NCBI GenBank assembly: GCA_963732335.1
Contig: CAVSZO010000063.1
Span: forward strand, 124,001 to 188,000
DNA: 64,000 bases
From: Desertimonas sp963732335
GTDB taxonomy: Bacteria; Actinomycetota; Acidimicrobiia; Acidimicrobiales; Ilumatobacteraceae
Direction of reading: 5' to 3'
Of this stretch, positions 9,165-18,133 are shown piece after piece (positions within the stretch are counted from its first letter, which is position 1; every line of letters begins with the position of its first letter). The position numbers were made by a program, and so were the translations under genes. A model generated the notes under the pieces. That model ran no database searches and was not told the origin of the DNA. It saw only the letters and a list, made by a program, of their open reading frames with translations.

Positions 9165-11135
9165 ATGGTTCGACGTCGGATCGGCGTGGTCGCTGCTGGC
9201 GTGATGCTGGTGGCCCTGACTTCTCTCGGCGGCACGCCGACGCGGGCGAGCACCGTCCCGGCGGACGGTGAGCCGATCGTGATCGGCGCCGCAGTGGCGC
9301 AGTCCGGAGGCTTCGAGCTCTACGACAACGAGGTCCTCGAAGGGGTCCGCTACCTGATGGACGAGTACAACGCTTCCGGCGGCATCGGCGGGCGGATGCT
9401 CGAGCTCGTCGTCGCCGACCACATGACCGATCCGGCGCAGGTCGAGTCAGCCGCCCGTGAGGTCCTCGATCAGGGTGCCGACGTCATGGTCGTGACGGCT
9501 GATTACGACTTCGGTGCAGCCGCCGCTCTCGCCGCCCAGGAAGCGGGCGTCGTCTCGATGGGAGGTGCCGGGGCAATTCAATTCGGCCGGTCGGGGCTGG
9601 GCCCGCTGCACTTCAACGTCTACCAGGGCACAGCGACGGAAGCCGGTGTCGCCGCCGAGTACGCCCAGGCACAGGGCTTCGAGCGCCCGTACCTGCTGGC
9701 CGACACCAGCATCGAGTACTCGGCGACATTCTGTGAGCTGTTTGAGACTGCGTGGACGCAACTCGGCGGTTCGATCGCCGGGCAGCAGACCTTCCTCAGC
9801 AGCGATCCGTCGATCGCCAATCAGGTGAGTGCGGTGCGGGAGTCCGACGCCGATGTCGTGATCATGTGCTCGTACCCGCCGGGTGGGGCCAGCGCGGTCC
9901 GCCAGGTGCGCACCGGCGGGGTCGACCTGCCGATCATCGGCGGCGCCGCCTACGACGGCACGTTCTGGCTCGAGGCGATCCCCGACCTGTCGGACTTCTA
10001 CTACCCGACGATGGTCTCGTCGGCGGGCGACGATCCGAGCCCGGCGGTCAACGAGTTCCTCGCCGAGGTCGATCCCGCCGGCGGCGCCATCTACGCGCTG
10101 TTCGGCTACGAGATCGTCGAGACGCTCAAGCTGGCGCTGGAGAAGAACGGCGGCGACACGGAGGGCACGGCGTTGGCAGCGGCGATCGAGACCTTCACCG
10201 ACGAACCGCTGCTCGTCGGGCCGACCACCTATACCCCCGAGTGCCACGTTCCGCTCGGCCGGCCGATGGCGGTGTTGGAGATCCAGGATGGGACACCGGC
10301 GTTCCTGGAGTACGCGACGCCCAGGAGCTTCCCGACACGACCTGCTGAGACCGACACCGCATTGGCGCAACCGGTCACAGTGACGACGGTGCCGCTTCGG
10401 CTCGAAGCGCTGGGTGTGTCGGTTCACTTCGCCGGCATCAAGGCGGTCGAGGGTGTCGACCTCCACCTCGAGGAGGGCGAGATCCTCGGCCTGATCGGGC
10501 CGAATGGGGCGGGCAAGACGACGCTTGTCAACGCCATGTCGGGGTTTCAGCGGCCGACCGCCGGATCGGTCTGGATCGGCGGGATCGAGACCACCGACTG
10601 GAAGCCGGATCGCTGCGCCCGTCACGGGGTGTCGCGCACGTTCCAGGGGGCTCGGCTTTTCGGTGCCCTCTCGGTACGGGAGAACGTCGAGGTCGCCGCA
10701 CTCGCTGCCGGGCACAACCCCAACGGGGCGGCGCGTCGGGGCGACGAGCTGCTCGAGCTGTTCGCCCTCACCGGCGTCGCCGACCTCCCCGCCCGAGCGC
10801 TGCCACACGGCGATGAGCGGCGCCTCGGCATCGCCCGCGCCCTGGCCAGTCAGCCCCGCCTGCTGCTCATCGACGAGCCCGCCGCCGGCCTCAACGAGGA
10901 CGAGAGCGACGAGCTGCTCGAGGTGTTGGCGTCGATCCGCGCCGATCTCGGCTGCGGGCTGCTCGTCATCGAGCACGACATGCGCCTCGTGATGCGCCTG
11001 TGTGACCGCCTGCAGGTCCTCGACCACGGGCGGACGATCTTCGTCGGTGCGCCGCCGGATGCGCAGCGCGCCGAGGCGGTGCTCGAGGCGTATCTCGGCG
11101 CGACGTGGGCTGGTGAGGATGCTCGCAGTTCGTGA
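9165..11135 (+). CDS. Branched-chain-amino-acid-type binding protein fused in frame to LivG ATPase
   Basis: A single 656-codon frame holds two proteins. Residues 1-30 are a signal peptide (MVRRRIGVVAAGVMLVALTS, Ala-rich cleavage region), and about 35-390 is a Peripla_BP_6 ligand-binding domain (IVIGAAVAQSGGF at its start). From about 406 follows a complete LivG ATPase with Walker A GPNGAGKTT, signature-like HGDERRLGIARAL and Walker B LLLIDEPAAGL. An exported receptor fused to a cytosolic ATPase makes no topological sense. A GTG at 10380, just at the LivG domain, overlaps a TGA in another frame (GTGA), so two genes and a single-base shift near the end of the first are likely. Confidence 0.8.
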   Translation: MVRRRIGVVAAGVMLVALTSLGGTPTRASTVPADGEPIVIGAAVAQSGGFELYDNEVLEGVRYLMDEYNASGGIGGRMLELVVADHMTDPAQVESAAREVLDQGADVMVVTADYDFGAAAALAAQEAGVVSMGGAGAIQFGRSGLGPLHFNVYQGTATEAGVAAEYAQAQGFERPYLLADTSIEYSATFCELFETAWTQLGGSIAGQQTFLSSDPSIANQVSAVRESDADVVIMCSYPPGGASAVRQVRTGGVDLPIIGGAAYDGTFWLEAIPDLSDFYYPTMVSSAGDDPSPAVNEFLAEVDPAGGAIYALFGYEIVETLKLALEKNGGDTEGTALAAAIETFTDEPLLVGPTTYTPECHVPLGRPMAVLEIQDGTPAFLEYATPRSFPTRPAETDTALAQPVTVTTVPLRLEALGVSVHFAGIKAVEGVDLHLEEGEILGLIGPNGAGKTTLVNAMSGFQRPTAGSVWIGGIETTDWKPDRCARHGVSRTFQGARLFGALSVRENVEVAALAAGHNPNGAARRGDELLELFALTGVADLPARALPHGDERRLGIARALASQPRLLLIDEPAAGLNEDESDELLEVLASIRADLGCGLLVIEHDMRLVMRLCDRLQVLDHGRTIFVGAPPDAQRAEAVLEAYLGATWAGEDARSS

Positions 11136-11832
11136 CTTGACGGTGCATTACGGGCGCATCGCCGCCGTGCGCGGGATCAGCTTCAGCGTCGATCCCGGCG
11201 AGCTCGTCGCCATCGTTGGACCCAACGGCGCCGGTAAGACGACGACGCTCTCGGCGATCATGGGCGTGGTCCACCCGTCGGCGGGCGACGTGATCCTCGA
11301 CGGCGTGTCGATCAACGGCGCGTCACCGGAATCGGTCGTCCGCCGCGGCGTCGTGCTCGTCCCAGAGGGCCGGCGCATCTTCGGGACGCTGACGGTGGCC
11401 GAGAACCTGATGCTCGGTGCGACAGCACGGCCGCAGCGCCGCGAGGCGCAGGTCGAGATGGAGCGACAGCTTGATCGCTTCCCGGTACTGCGGTCACGGT
11501 TGCACGGACCGGCCGGCCGGCTGTCGGGCGGCGAGCAGCAGATGTTGGCGATCGCCCGCGGCCTGATGTCCGAGCCGCGCCTTCTGTTGCTCGACGAGCC
11601 GTCGCTCGGCCTCGCCCCGATGATGGTCGAGCGTGTGCTCGAGTCGGTGCTCGGGCTGCGGGACGAGGGCGTCACCGTCGTGCTCGTCGAACAGAACGCC
11701 CACCGGGCGATCGAGCTGGCAGATCGCACGTACGTGCTGCGCACCGGCCAGATCCGGATACGCGGGACGAAGGAGGAACTGGTGTCGCGAGCCGAGCTCG
11801 CCGACCTCTACCTCGGCGTGGAGCGCACATGA
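11119..11832 (+). CDS. livF: Branched-chain amino acid ABC transporter ATP-binding protein LivF
   Basis: This 237-residue ATPase has Walker A GPNGAGKTTTLS, the LivF-typical LVPEGRRIFGTLTVAENL, signature LSGGEQQMLAIARGL, Walker B LLLLDEPSLGLAP and LVEQNAHRAIELADRTYVL. The start at 11119 overlaps the end of the LivG frame by 17 bases, pointing to translational coupling. It should pair with LivG at the cytosolic face of LivHM. The spacer after it holds a tandem hairpin repeat. Confidence 0.93.
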   Translation: MLAVRDLTVHYGRIAAVRGISFSVDPGELVAIVGPNGAGKTTTLSAIMGVVHPSAGDVILDGVSINGASPESVVRRGVVLVPEGRRIFGTLTVAENLMLGATARPQRREAQVEMERQLDRFPVLRSRLHGPAGRLSGGEQQMLAIARGLMSEPRLLLLDEPSLGLAPMMVERVLESVLGLRDEGVTVVLVEQNAHRAIELADRTYVLRTGQIRIRGTKEELVSRAELADLYLGVERT

Positions 11833-11838
11833 ACGTTG

Positions 11839-11892
11839 ATTGCGTTCCCCGGCCACGCAGGCCGTCATTGCGTTCCCCGGCCACGCAGGCCG
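11839..11892 (+). repeat. Tandem 26-nt hairpin repeat between livF and livH
   Basis: Two identical 26-base units, each starting ATTGCGTTCCCC, lie two bases apart just after the livF stop. Each contains CGGCC-ACGCA-GGCCG, a 5-bp stem with a 5-base loop. A similar sequence occurs after the RbsA-type gene at about 56641. In-operon hairpins like these could slow mRNA decay or lower downstream expression. Confidence 0.65.
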
Positions 11893-11980
11893 CTTGTGGC
11901 CGCTCCTCGGCTGGCGCCTCGTCGCTCACACCAAGACTCGGTCTGGCGCTCACTCGCTCGCACGCTCTGAGGGCCGTCCC

Positions 11981-12862
11981 ATGAACATCGTTCAGGATGT
12001 CATCGACGCCCTCACCGCGGGCAGCTTCTACGCACTGTTCGCCCTCGGCATCGCCCTCATCTTCGGCATCATGCGCCTCGTCAACTTCGCCCACGGCGAG
12101 TTGATCATGGCCGGCGCTTACGGCGTGTACGTCGTCCAGGACCTGCCCTGGCCGCTGGTCGTCGTCGCGTCGATCGTCGTTGTCGTCGTCCTCGCGCTGA
12201 TCGTCGAGCGGGTCGCCTTCCGACCGGTGCGCGGGCGGAGCGCGGCGACGCTGCTGATCACCTCGTTCGCCGTCAGCTTCTTCCTCCAGAGCCTCGCCCG
12301 CATCGTCTTCACCACGCTGCCGAAGTCCGCCGACATCACGCCGGCGTTCCGGCGATCGATCGAGATTGGCGATCTCAGGATCAGCTGGCTGAGCGTCATC
12401 ACCATCGCCGTCACCGCGGTGCTGCTCGTCGGCCTCGCCCTGTTCATGAACCACACACGAGTTGGCGTCGAGATGCGGGCGGCGGCCGAGGACTTCGAGA
12501 TGGCCCGGCTGTGCGGTGTGCGCGCCAACCGCGTCATCGCCATCGCCTTCGCGATCAGCGGTCTGCTGGCCGGCGCGGCTGCGGTGTTGCTCGTCGGTCA
12601 GACGGGAAGCCTCAGCGTCACGATGGGACTCACGCCGGTGTTGTTCGGGTTCACCGCGGCGGTCATCGGCGGCTTAGGCAGCCTGACCGGGGCAGTGCTC
12701 GGCGGGTACCTGCTCGGTGGGGCAACCGTCGTGCTGCAGAATGTGTTGCCGTTCGAGCTCGGCGGCTACCGCGACGCCTTCTTGTTCATCGCCGTGTTCG
12801 CGCTGATGGCGCTGCGTCCTGGCGGCCTGCTGCACGCCATCGGTCTCGAGGAGCGAGTGTGA
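11981..12862 (+). CDS. livH: Branched-chain amino acid ABC transporter permease LivH
   Basis: The 293-residue permease begins with QDVIDALTAGSFYALFALGIALIFGIMRLVNFAHGE-type sequence, the standard LivH N-terminus, and contains about eight hydrophobic helices. The family motif MRAAAEDFEMARLCGVRANRV (EAA-like loop contacting the ATPase) lies at about 160-180, and GLGSLTGAVLGGYLLG follows. Start 11981 fits the conserved N-terminus; no strong ribosome-binding site is seen. The stop overlaps the livM start (GTGTGA). Confidence 0.93.
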   Translation: MNIVQDVIDALTAGSFYALFALGIALIFGIMRLVNFAHGELIMAGAYGVYVVQDLPWPLVVVASIVVVVVLALIVERVAFRPVRGRSAATLLITSFAVSFFLQSLARIVFTTLPKSADITPAFRRSIEIGDLRISWLSVITIAVTAVLLVGLALFMNHTRVGVEMRAAAEDFEMARLCGVRANRVIAIAFAISGLLAGAAAVLLVGQTGSLSVTMGLTPVLFGFTAAVIGGLGSLTGAVLGGYLLGGATVVLQNVLPFELGGYRDAFLFIAVFALMALRPGGLLHAIGLEERV

Positions 12863-13980
12863 CCAGTCGCCTCAAGTCGACGGCCGCGCTGTTCGTCGGC
12901 CTTGCGGCGATCGTGGTCGCCGCCACCTACCTCGGCTCGCTCGGCTCGAACACGATCGATCGCTCGGTCGTCAACGCCCTCGTCCGGCTGATCCTCGCCC
13001 TCGGGCTGAGCACGTTCGTCGGTCTCTCCGGTGTCTTCTCGTTCGGGCACATGGCGTTCATGGCCGTCGGTGCCTACACCACAGCCGTGCTGACGATGTC
13101 GCCGATCCAGAAGCAGCTGCAGCTCCCTGACCTGCCGTGGTCACTGGGAACGTGGCACGTCTCGCCGATCCCGGCGGTCATCGTCGGCGGGCTCGTGGCT
13201 GCCGTTTTCGCCCTCGTTGTCGCCGTGCCGTTGATGCGCCTGTCCGGCCTCACCGCCTCGTTGGCAACGGTGGCGTTGCTCATCACCATGCGTGTCGTCA
13301 ACCAGAACTGGGAGACGTTCACGCGTGGCACTCCCGGCCTCATCGTCGACGCGCCGGCGCCATCTAAGGAAGCGATGCTCGCGTGGACCCTCGTCCTCCT
13401 GCTCGTCGCCGTCGTGTTCAGACGAGGCTCGCTCGGGCGCCGGCTTGCCGCCTCCCGCGAGGACGAGCCGTCGGCACGCTCCCTCGGCATCCGCGTCTGG
13501 TGGGAGCGAGGTGTGGCGTGGGTCCTGTCGGCGTTCATCGTCGGGGTCGGCGGCGGCCTGTTCGTCCTCTACTTCGGCAACATCAACCCCGACAGTTTCT
13601 ACATCTCGATCACATTCACCGTGCTGGCGATGCTCGTCGTCGGCGGCCTCACGAGCATCTCCGGTGCGGTGGTCGGCGTCGTCGTCGTGACCGCGGTCCT
13701 CGAATTGCTGCGCCAAGTCGAACGCGGGCTGTCGATCGGACCGTGGACGTTGCCGACTCGTTCGGGCATGAGCGAGCTCGGACTCGCCATCGTGCTGCTC
13801 GCCATGCTGGTCGTGCGTCCCGATGGCCTCGTGCCGTCCGAGTTGTTCATCTCGCGTCCACGAGCCGATCCGGCGACCCCTCCCGCTGCCGCCCCTGATC
13901 CACCACGCGTCGATTCCGACGTAGCCGGCACCGACGCCGGCGTCCGAGACGACGCGCTCCAGAACCGAGGAATGACATGA
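12859..13980 (+). CDS. livM: Branched-chain amino acid ABC transporter permease LivM
   Basis: This 373-residue permease has about nine hydrophobic segments, the GLSGVFSFGHMAFMAVGAYT motif of LivM proteins and an EAA-like loop (ASREDEPSARSLGI). The C-terminal 45 residues are a Pro/Ala/Asp-rich hydrophilic tail with no known role. The GTG at 12859 overlaps the livH stop, and the stop overlaps the next ATG (ATGA at 13977), so livH, livM and the PPOX gene are translationally coupled. Confidence 0.92.
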   Translation: MTSRLKSTAALFVGLAAIVVAATYLGSLGSNTIDRSVVNALVRLILALGLSTFVGLSGVFSFGHMAFMAVGAYTTAVLTMSPIQKQLQLPDLPWSLGTWHVSPIPAVIVGGLVAAVFALVVAVPLMRLSGLTASLATVALLITMRVVNQNWETFTRGTPGLIVDAPAPSKEAMLAWTLVLLLVAVVFRRGSLGRRLAASREDEPSARSLGIRVWWERGVAWVLSAFIVGVGGGLFVLYFGNINPDSFYISITFTVLAMLVVGGLTSISGAVVGVVVVTAVLELLRQVERGLSIGPWTLPTRSGMSELGLAIVLLAMLVVRPDGLVPSELFISRPRADPATPPAAAPDPPRVDSDVAGTDAGVRDDALQNRGMT

Positions 13981-14435
13981 CCCATCCACCCGGTGACCTC
14001 GCAGTGCTCGAGACACCACTGGCGCAGACGCTGCTGGCCTCGACGACACCGGCTCGGCTGAGCTACGTCGCCCGCAACGGGACCCCTCGAGTCGTGCCGA
14101 TCTGGTTCCACTGGAACGGCACGCAGCTCGTGTTCGGGACCTCACCCGGAAGCCCCAAGCTGGCAGCGATCACTGCCAACCCAGCCCTCGCCGTCACCAT
14201 CGACACGATCGTGTGGCCGTACCAGGCGCTGATGATCCGCGGTCGCGGCGAGATCGAGGTCGTCAAGGGGATCGTCCCCGAGTACGTGCTGTCGGCGGAG
14301 CGCTACTTCGGCGTCGAGAACGGCCGGGCCTGGATCGAACAGATCAGCCCGCGCTACCCCGAGATGGTGCGCCTGACGCTGATGCCGACCTGGGCGTGGC
14401 TGCTCGACTACGCCGAACAACCCGAGCCGCGCTGA
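13977..14435 (+). CDS. PPOX-class flavin/F420-binding protein
   Basis: The 152-residue protein has the split-barrel PPOX fold: an N-terminal helix, ARLSYVARNGTPRVVPIWFHWNGTQLVFGT, SPKLAAITANPALAVTIDT and IRGRGEIEVVKG. Members bind FMN, F420, biliverdin or heme and often reduce small molecules. It is coupled to livM by an ATGA overlap and followed 16 bases later by the glutamine synthetase gene, so it belongs to the transporter/assimilation operon and may act on the imported compound. It is a paralogue of the PPOX protein at about 34 kb, with similar layout. Confidence 0.87.
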   Translation: MTHPPGDLAVLETPLAQTLLASTTPARLSYVARNGTPRVVPIWFHWNGTQLVFGTSPGSPKLAAITANPALAVTIDTIVWPYQALMIRGRGEIEVVKGIVPEYVLSAERYFGVENGRAWIEQISPRYPEMVRLTLMPTWAWLLDYAEQPEPR

Positions 14436-14451
14436 ACCTCCGGAGCTGAGC

Positions 14452-15820
14452 ATGGACACCCTCGAACAACCAGCCGCAGAACACGAAATCCTCGCCACGT
14501 CGCTCGCCGAACAGGGTGCCCAGCTCGCCCTCGCCGCGTGGGTCGACGTCTACGGGCGGCCGAAGTCGAAGTTCGTCCCGATCCACCGCCTGCCGACGCT
14601 GCTCGCCGGATCCGAGCGCTACACGCCCCGCGGCATGGGCAACCTCGGGCACATGAACCCCAGCGAGGACGAGTGCGTCGCCGTCCCCGACCCGTCGTCG
14701 ATGCGCGTGCTCAGCTGGGACCCGCGGGTCGTGTTCTTCAACGCCGACCTCCTCTACGGAGGCACCGAGCCGTTCGCCAACTGCCCCCGCTCGATCCTCA
14801 AGTCGGTGACGCGACGGGCAGCATCGCTCGACTTTCGATTGATGCTCGGCGTCGAGACCGAGTTCTACGTGTTCCGGCGCGACGGCCTTCCCGATCTCGT
14901 ACCGATCGCCCCGAGCAGCTCGCTGTTCCCGACACCCGCCTACGACGTCGAGTCGACGCTCGATTCGCTCGACTTCCTCGCCGAAGTAGCCCACCACCTC
15001 GCCGCCGCCGACTTCGGGCTTGTTCAGCTTCGATCACGAAGGCGGCAACGGCCAGTACGAGCTCGACTGCGCCCACGCCGAGGCGCTCGAGCTCTGTGAC
15101 CGCCTCGTCTACCTTCGCCTCCTGCTGCGTCACGTCGCCGGGCGCCAGGACTGCTTCGTCACGTTCATGCCCAAGCCGATGCGGACTCTGTGGGGATCCG
15201 GCGCGCACATGAACATGAGCCTCGAGTCGCTCGACGGCACCAACCTGTTCCTCGAGCCGCGCGACGACGGCCGGCGAGTGTGGACCGCGAAGGCACGCTC
15301 GTTCATCGCCGGCGTGCTCCGCCACGCTCCAGCGCTGTCGGCGCTCACCTGCCCGACGGTGAACTCGTACAAGCGGCTCGTGCCGCACCTCGCCGATGGC
15401 AGCGTCTCCTGGGCACCCGTGTGGGCGACCTACGGCGACAACAACCGCTCGTGCATGCTCCGGCTCCCGGCCAATCGCCCCGCCATCGAGAACCGGGCCG
15501 TCGACATGACCGCCAACATGTACCTCGCCGCGGCGTTGACGCTGGCGGCCGGTCTCGAGGGGATCGAGCTCGACCTCGACCCCGGCGAGCCGGTGCCCGA
15601 CGACACGTCGAGTTGGGACTCGGCCGTCGAGAGCAAGGGTCGTCGACTGCCGCGGACGCTGCTCGAAGCGATCGACGCCTTCGACGAGGACCCGCTCGTC
15701 CGTGACACCTTTCCGCACCACTTCGTCGACGACTACCTGGCGATGAAGCGCCAGGAGTGGGAGGAGTACCACGCCGACGTCTCGCCCTGGGAGGTCGACC
15801 GCTACCTGTTCAACGTGTGA
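14452..15820 (+). pseudogene. Type III/GlnT-like glutamine synthetase, one frameshift
   Basis: Two frames together encode a complete glutamine-synthetase-fold enzyme. The first has LGVETEFYVF (metal-binding Glu135/Glu137); the second begins at FSFDHEGGNGQYELD and carries GSGAHMNMS, NNRSCMLRLP and ENRAVDMTANMYLAAAL. The frames join at 15019-15021, where removing one T from CTTG restores GLFSFDHE. Repaired length is 455 residues, normal for GlnT/GSIII-like or gamma-glutamylmethylamide-synthetase-like enzymes, which join ammonia or an amine to glutamate. Its place after the Liv genes suggests it assimilates the amine or ammonia released. It is either broken or a sequence error. Confidence 0.82.
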
Positions 15821-15831
15821 GGAGGAACCCA

Positions 15832-16748
15832 TTGCGCGTGCTCTACGTCAACCCGATGGAAGGCGAGGTGAACCCGGCGATCGACGCGATCGCCTACGGG
15901 CTTCAGCACTCCCTCGACAAGGCCGGCATCGACGTCCGCATGGTCGTCGCCGACTTCCGCGATCCGCACTGCGCGGCGCGGACGGCCGAGGCGATCCATG
16001 CCGGCATCGACGTCAGGCGTCGAAGGCATCGCCTACTACGCCCTCGACCCGACCGAGCCCGCCGCCGCCGTCGCCGCCGCCCGTGCCGCCGGCATCCCGG
16101 TGTTCACGTTCGTGCGCCCGTACTTTCCCGTGAACAGCGCCTTGCTGTACCCCAACTTCAACCACGGCGTGTGCATGGCGGAGTGGCTCAGCGAGCGCCT
16201 CGGCGGCGAGGCACGGCGTCGCCATCATCGGTGGACCGGACACTCCCGACGACGCCGAGGAGGTAGCCGGGCTGCTCTACGCGTTCCGTCGTCGCGGTGT
16301 CGGCGTCGCCAACGATCCGACCGATCCTGCGTGGTGCAACCTGACCGACGTCGCCGCCGGCGGAGAGGAGGTCACGCTCCGCCTGCTCGAGCAGTTCGAT
16401 CGCCTCGACGCGCTCGTGCCGTACAACGACGAGACGATGCTCGGCGCGCTCGCCGCCTTCGACACGGTCGGCCGTCCCGACGGGTTGACGCTGATCTCCC
16501 GCAACGGCTCACCACAAGCCGTCGACGAGGTGCGCGCCGGGCGGTCGCAGGGCACGTGGGATCTCGACGCCTCCGGGATCGGGACCTCCCTCGGCGACAC
16601 CATCGTCCACCACCTGACGGTCGAGCCGCTCGACGGCCACCTCGGCATCAGCCCGGTCGGGCGGATGATCCACGCCGGCAACCTCGACAGCTGGCGGCCG
16701 TGGACCGACCGGATCGACGTCCGTCCCTTCACCTTCGGCCTCGACTAG
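15832..16748 (+). pseudogene. Cytosolic periplasmic-binding-protein-like protein 1, two frameshifts
   Basis: Three successive frames make one Peripla_BP_4-like protein. The TTG at 15832 follows GGAGG and opens RVLYVNPMEGEVNPAIDAIAYG. One extra base near 16015 and another near 16212 interrupt it. Removing both gives exactly 304 residues, the same length as the intact neighbour, with matching landmarks (YPNFNHG, IIGGPD, LVPYNDETMLGAL, ISRNGSPQAVDEV, GTWDLDASGIG). There is no signal peptide or DNA-binding domain, so it is probably a cytosolic ligand-binding protein or an enzyme using this fold. The 11-base gap from the glutamine synthetase implies the same operon. Confidence 0.75.
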
Positions 16749-16763
16749 CGATTGGAGCAGGAA

Positions 16764-17678
16764 ATGCGCGCTCTCTACGTCAACGCGATGGACTACGGCG
16801 CCAACGCCGGCGTCGACGCCATCGCCCATGGTCTCGCCCACCGGCTGGCCCAGGACCAGATCGAGATGCGGGTGATCTACGCCGACTTCCGCCAGCCACG
16901 ACTGGCAGGCCCAGCAGGCCGAGCGGTGCGGGCCGGCGTGGCGGCCGGCGTCGACGCCATCGTCGTCTACGTCCTCGACGCCGCCAACCCCGCCGAAGCC
17001 GTCGCCGAGGCGCGGGCCGCCGGCATACCGGTGTTCACGCTCGAGCGACCGCACTTCGCCGTCGACGGGTGCGTCGTCTACCCGAACTTCAACCACGGCA
17101 CGTACATGGCCGAGCACCTCGCCACGCTGCTTCCAGCCGGAGCGGAGGTCGGCTTGATCGGCGGGCCGGACGTCGTCGACGACATCGAGCTGCTCCTCGG
17201 CATCCAACACGGTCTGCGTTCGCAGGGCCTCACCGCCGTCAACGATCCCTTTGATCCGCGCTACAAGAATGACTCCGACGTCGCCGAAGGCGGGCACGAG
17301 AAGACGCTCAACCTGCTCGCCGACTTCGCCCATCTCGATGGGCTCGTGCCGTACAACGACGAGACGTTGCACGGCACGCTCGACGCGCTGCGCGAGACCG
17401 GGCGCCTCGGCGAGATGATGATGGTTTCGCGGAACGGGACGCCGAAGGCGGTCGAGGCGATCCGCCAAGGCCTGCACCACGGCACGTGGGACCTCGACTG
17501 CCCCGGGATCGGCGCCACCGTCGGCGAGCTGGTCGTCCGCCAGCTCATCGGCAACGAGGAGCTCGACGGCTTCTGCGCGGCCAGCCCGATCGGGCGGATG
17601 ATCACTCCCGAGAACGTCGACCGCTGGGTCCCGTGGTCGGAACGGATTCCCTACGATCCACTGCCCGTCGGCGTCTGA
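16764..17678 (+). CDS. Cytosolic periplasmic-binding-protein-like protein 2
   Basis: This intact 304-residue protein is a paralogue of the preceding gene. It has the two-lobed sugar-binding (Peripla_BP_4) pattern: MRALYVNAMDYGANAGVDAIAHG, VDAIVVYVLDAANPAEAVAEARAAGIPVFTLERP-type first lobe, then LIGGPD, LVPYNDETLHGTLDAL and MVSRNGTPKAVEAI. Neither a signal peptide nor a LacI-type helix-turn-helix is present. It may sense or chaperone a pathway intermediate, perhaps with the AsnC regulator that starts 11 bases downstream; this is inference. The real function is not recognised. Confidence 0.85.
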   Translation: MRALYVNAMDYGANAGVDAIAHGLAHRLAQDQIEMRVIYADFRQPRLAGPAGRAVRAGVAAGVDAIVVYVLDAANPAEAVAEARAAGIPVFTLERPHFAVDGCVVYPNFNHGTYMAEHLATLLPAGAEVGLIGGPDVVDDIELLLGIQHGLRSQGLTAVNDPFDPRYKNDSDVAEGGHEKTLNLLADFAHLDGLVPYNDETLHGTLDALRETGRLGEMMMVSRNGTPKAVEAIRQGLHHGTWDLDCPGIGATVGELVVRQLIGNEELDGFCAASPIGRMITPENVDRWVPWSERIPYDPLPVGV

Positions 17679-17689
17679 AGAGGAGCATC

Positions 17690-18133
17690 GTGCTCGACGA
17701 CATGGACAAGCGCATCGTCCGGGTGCTACAGAAGAACGCGCGAACGCCGAACACCGAGATCGCCCGAGCCCTCGGCGTCACCGAGACGACGATCCGCAAC
17801 CGCGTCGCCCGCTTGCTCGACGAGAAGCAGATCGGTGTCGTCGCAGTCGTCAACCCCGAGGCCACCGAAGCGACGATTTCGGCGTTCCTCGAGATCAGCC
17901 TTCACCCGAAGAACCTCGACGCCGTCGTCGAGAAGCTCCGTGCACGCGGCGAGGTGCGTTATCTCGGCCTGACGTTGGGGCGGGCGCAGATCATCATCGA
18001 AGCGTTCTTCCGCGACCACGAACATCTGCTCGCGTTCCAGACCGGGGTGGTGGCGACACTCCCCGGCGTCACTGCGGTCGAGACCGCCATCGTCGTCCGC
18101 GTCGCCAAGTTCTCCTACGAGTGGGAGATCTGA
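17690..18133 (+). CDS. Lrp/AsnC-family transcriptional regulator
   Basis: The 147-residue protein has an N-terminal winged helix (MDKRIVRVLQKNARTPNTEIARALGVTETTIRNRVARL, residues about 5-45) and a C-terminal RAM/AsnC ligand-binding domain with TLPGVTAVETAIVV. AsnC proteins sense amino acids and related compounds as octamers. The GTG at 17690 follows AGAGGAG. As last gene of the Liv/glutamine-synthetase cluster it is the natural candidate regulator of that cluster. Confidence 0.92.
   Translation: MLDDMDKRIVRVLQKNARTPNTEIARALGVTETTIRNRVARLLDEKQIGVVAVVNPEATEATISAFLEISLHPKNLDAVVEKLRARGEVRYLGLTLGRAQIIIEAFFRDHEHLLAFQTGVVATLPGVTAVETAIVVRVAKFSYEWEI

Noticed and set aside
9447..11027. Minus-strand frame of 526 codons opposite the SBP-LivG gene
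   Set aside because: The plus strand has clear signal peptide, Walker motifs and family domains; the antisense frame has none.
15019..16214. Programmed +1 frameshifting in glutamine synthetase and binding-protein-like genes
   Set aside because: The sites share no slippery sequence or stop codon context, and similar insertions occur in a transposase remnant and other genes, so indels are the simpler explanation.
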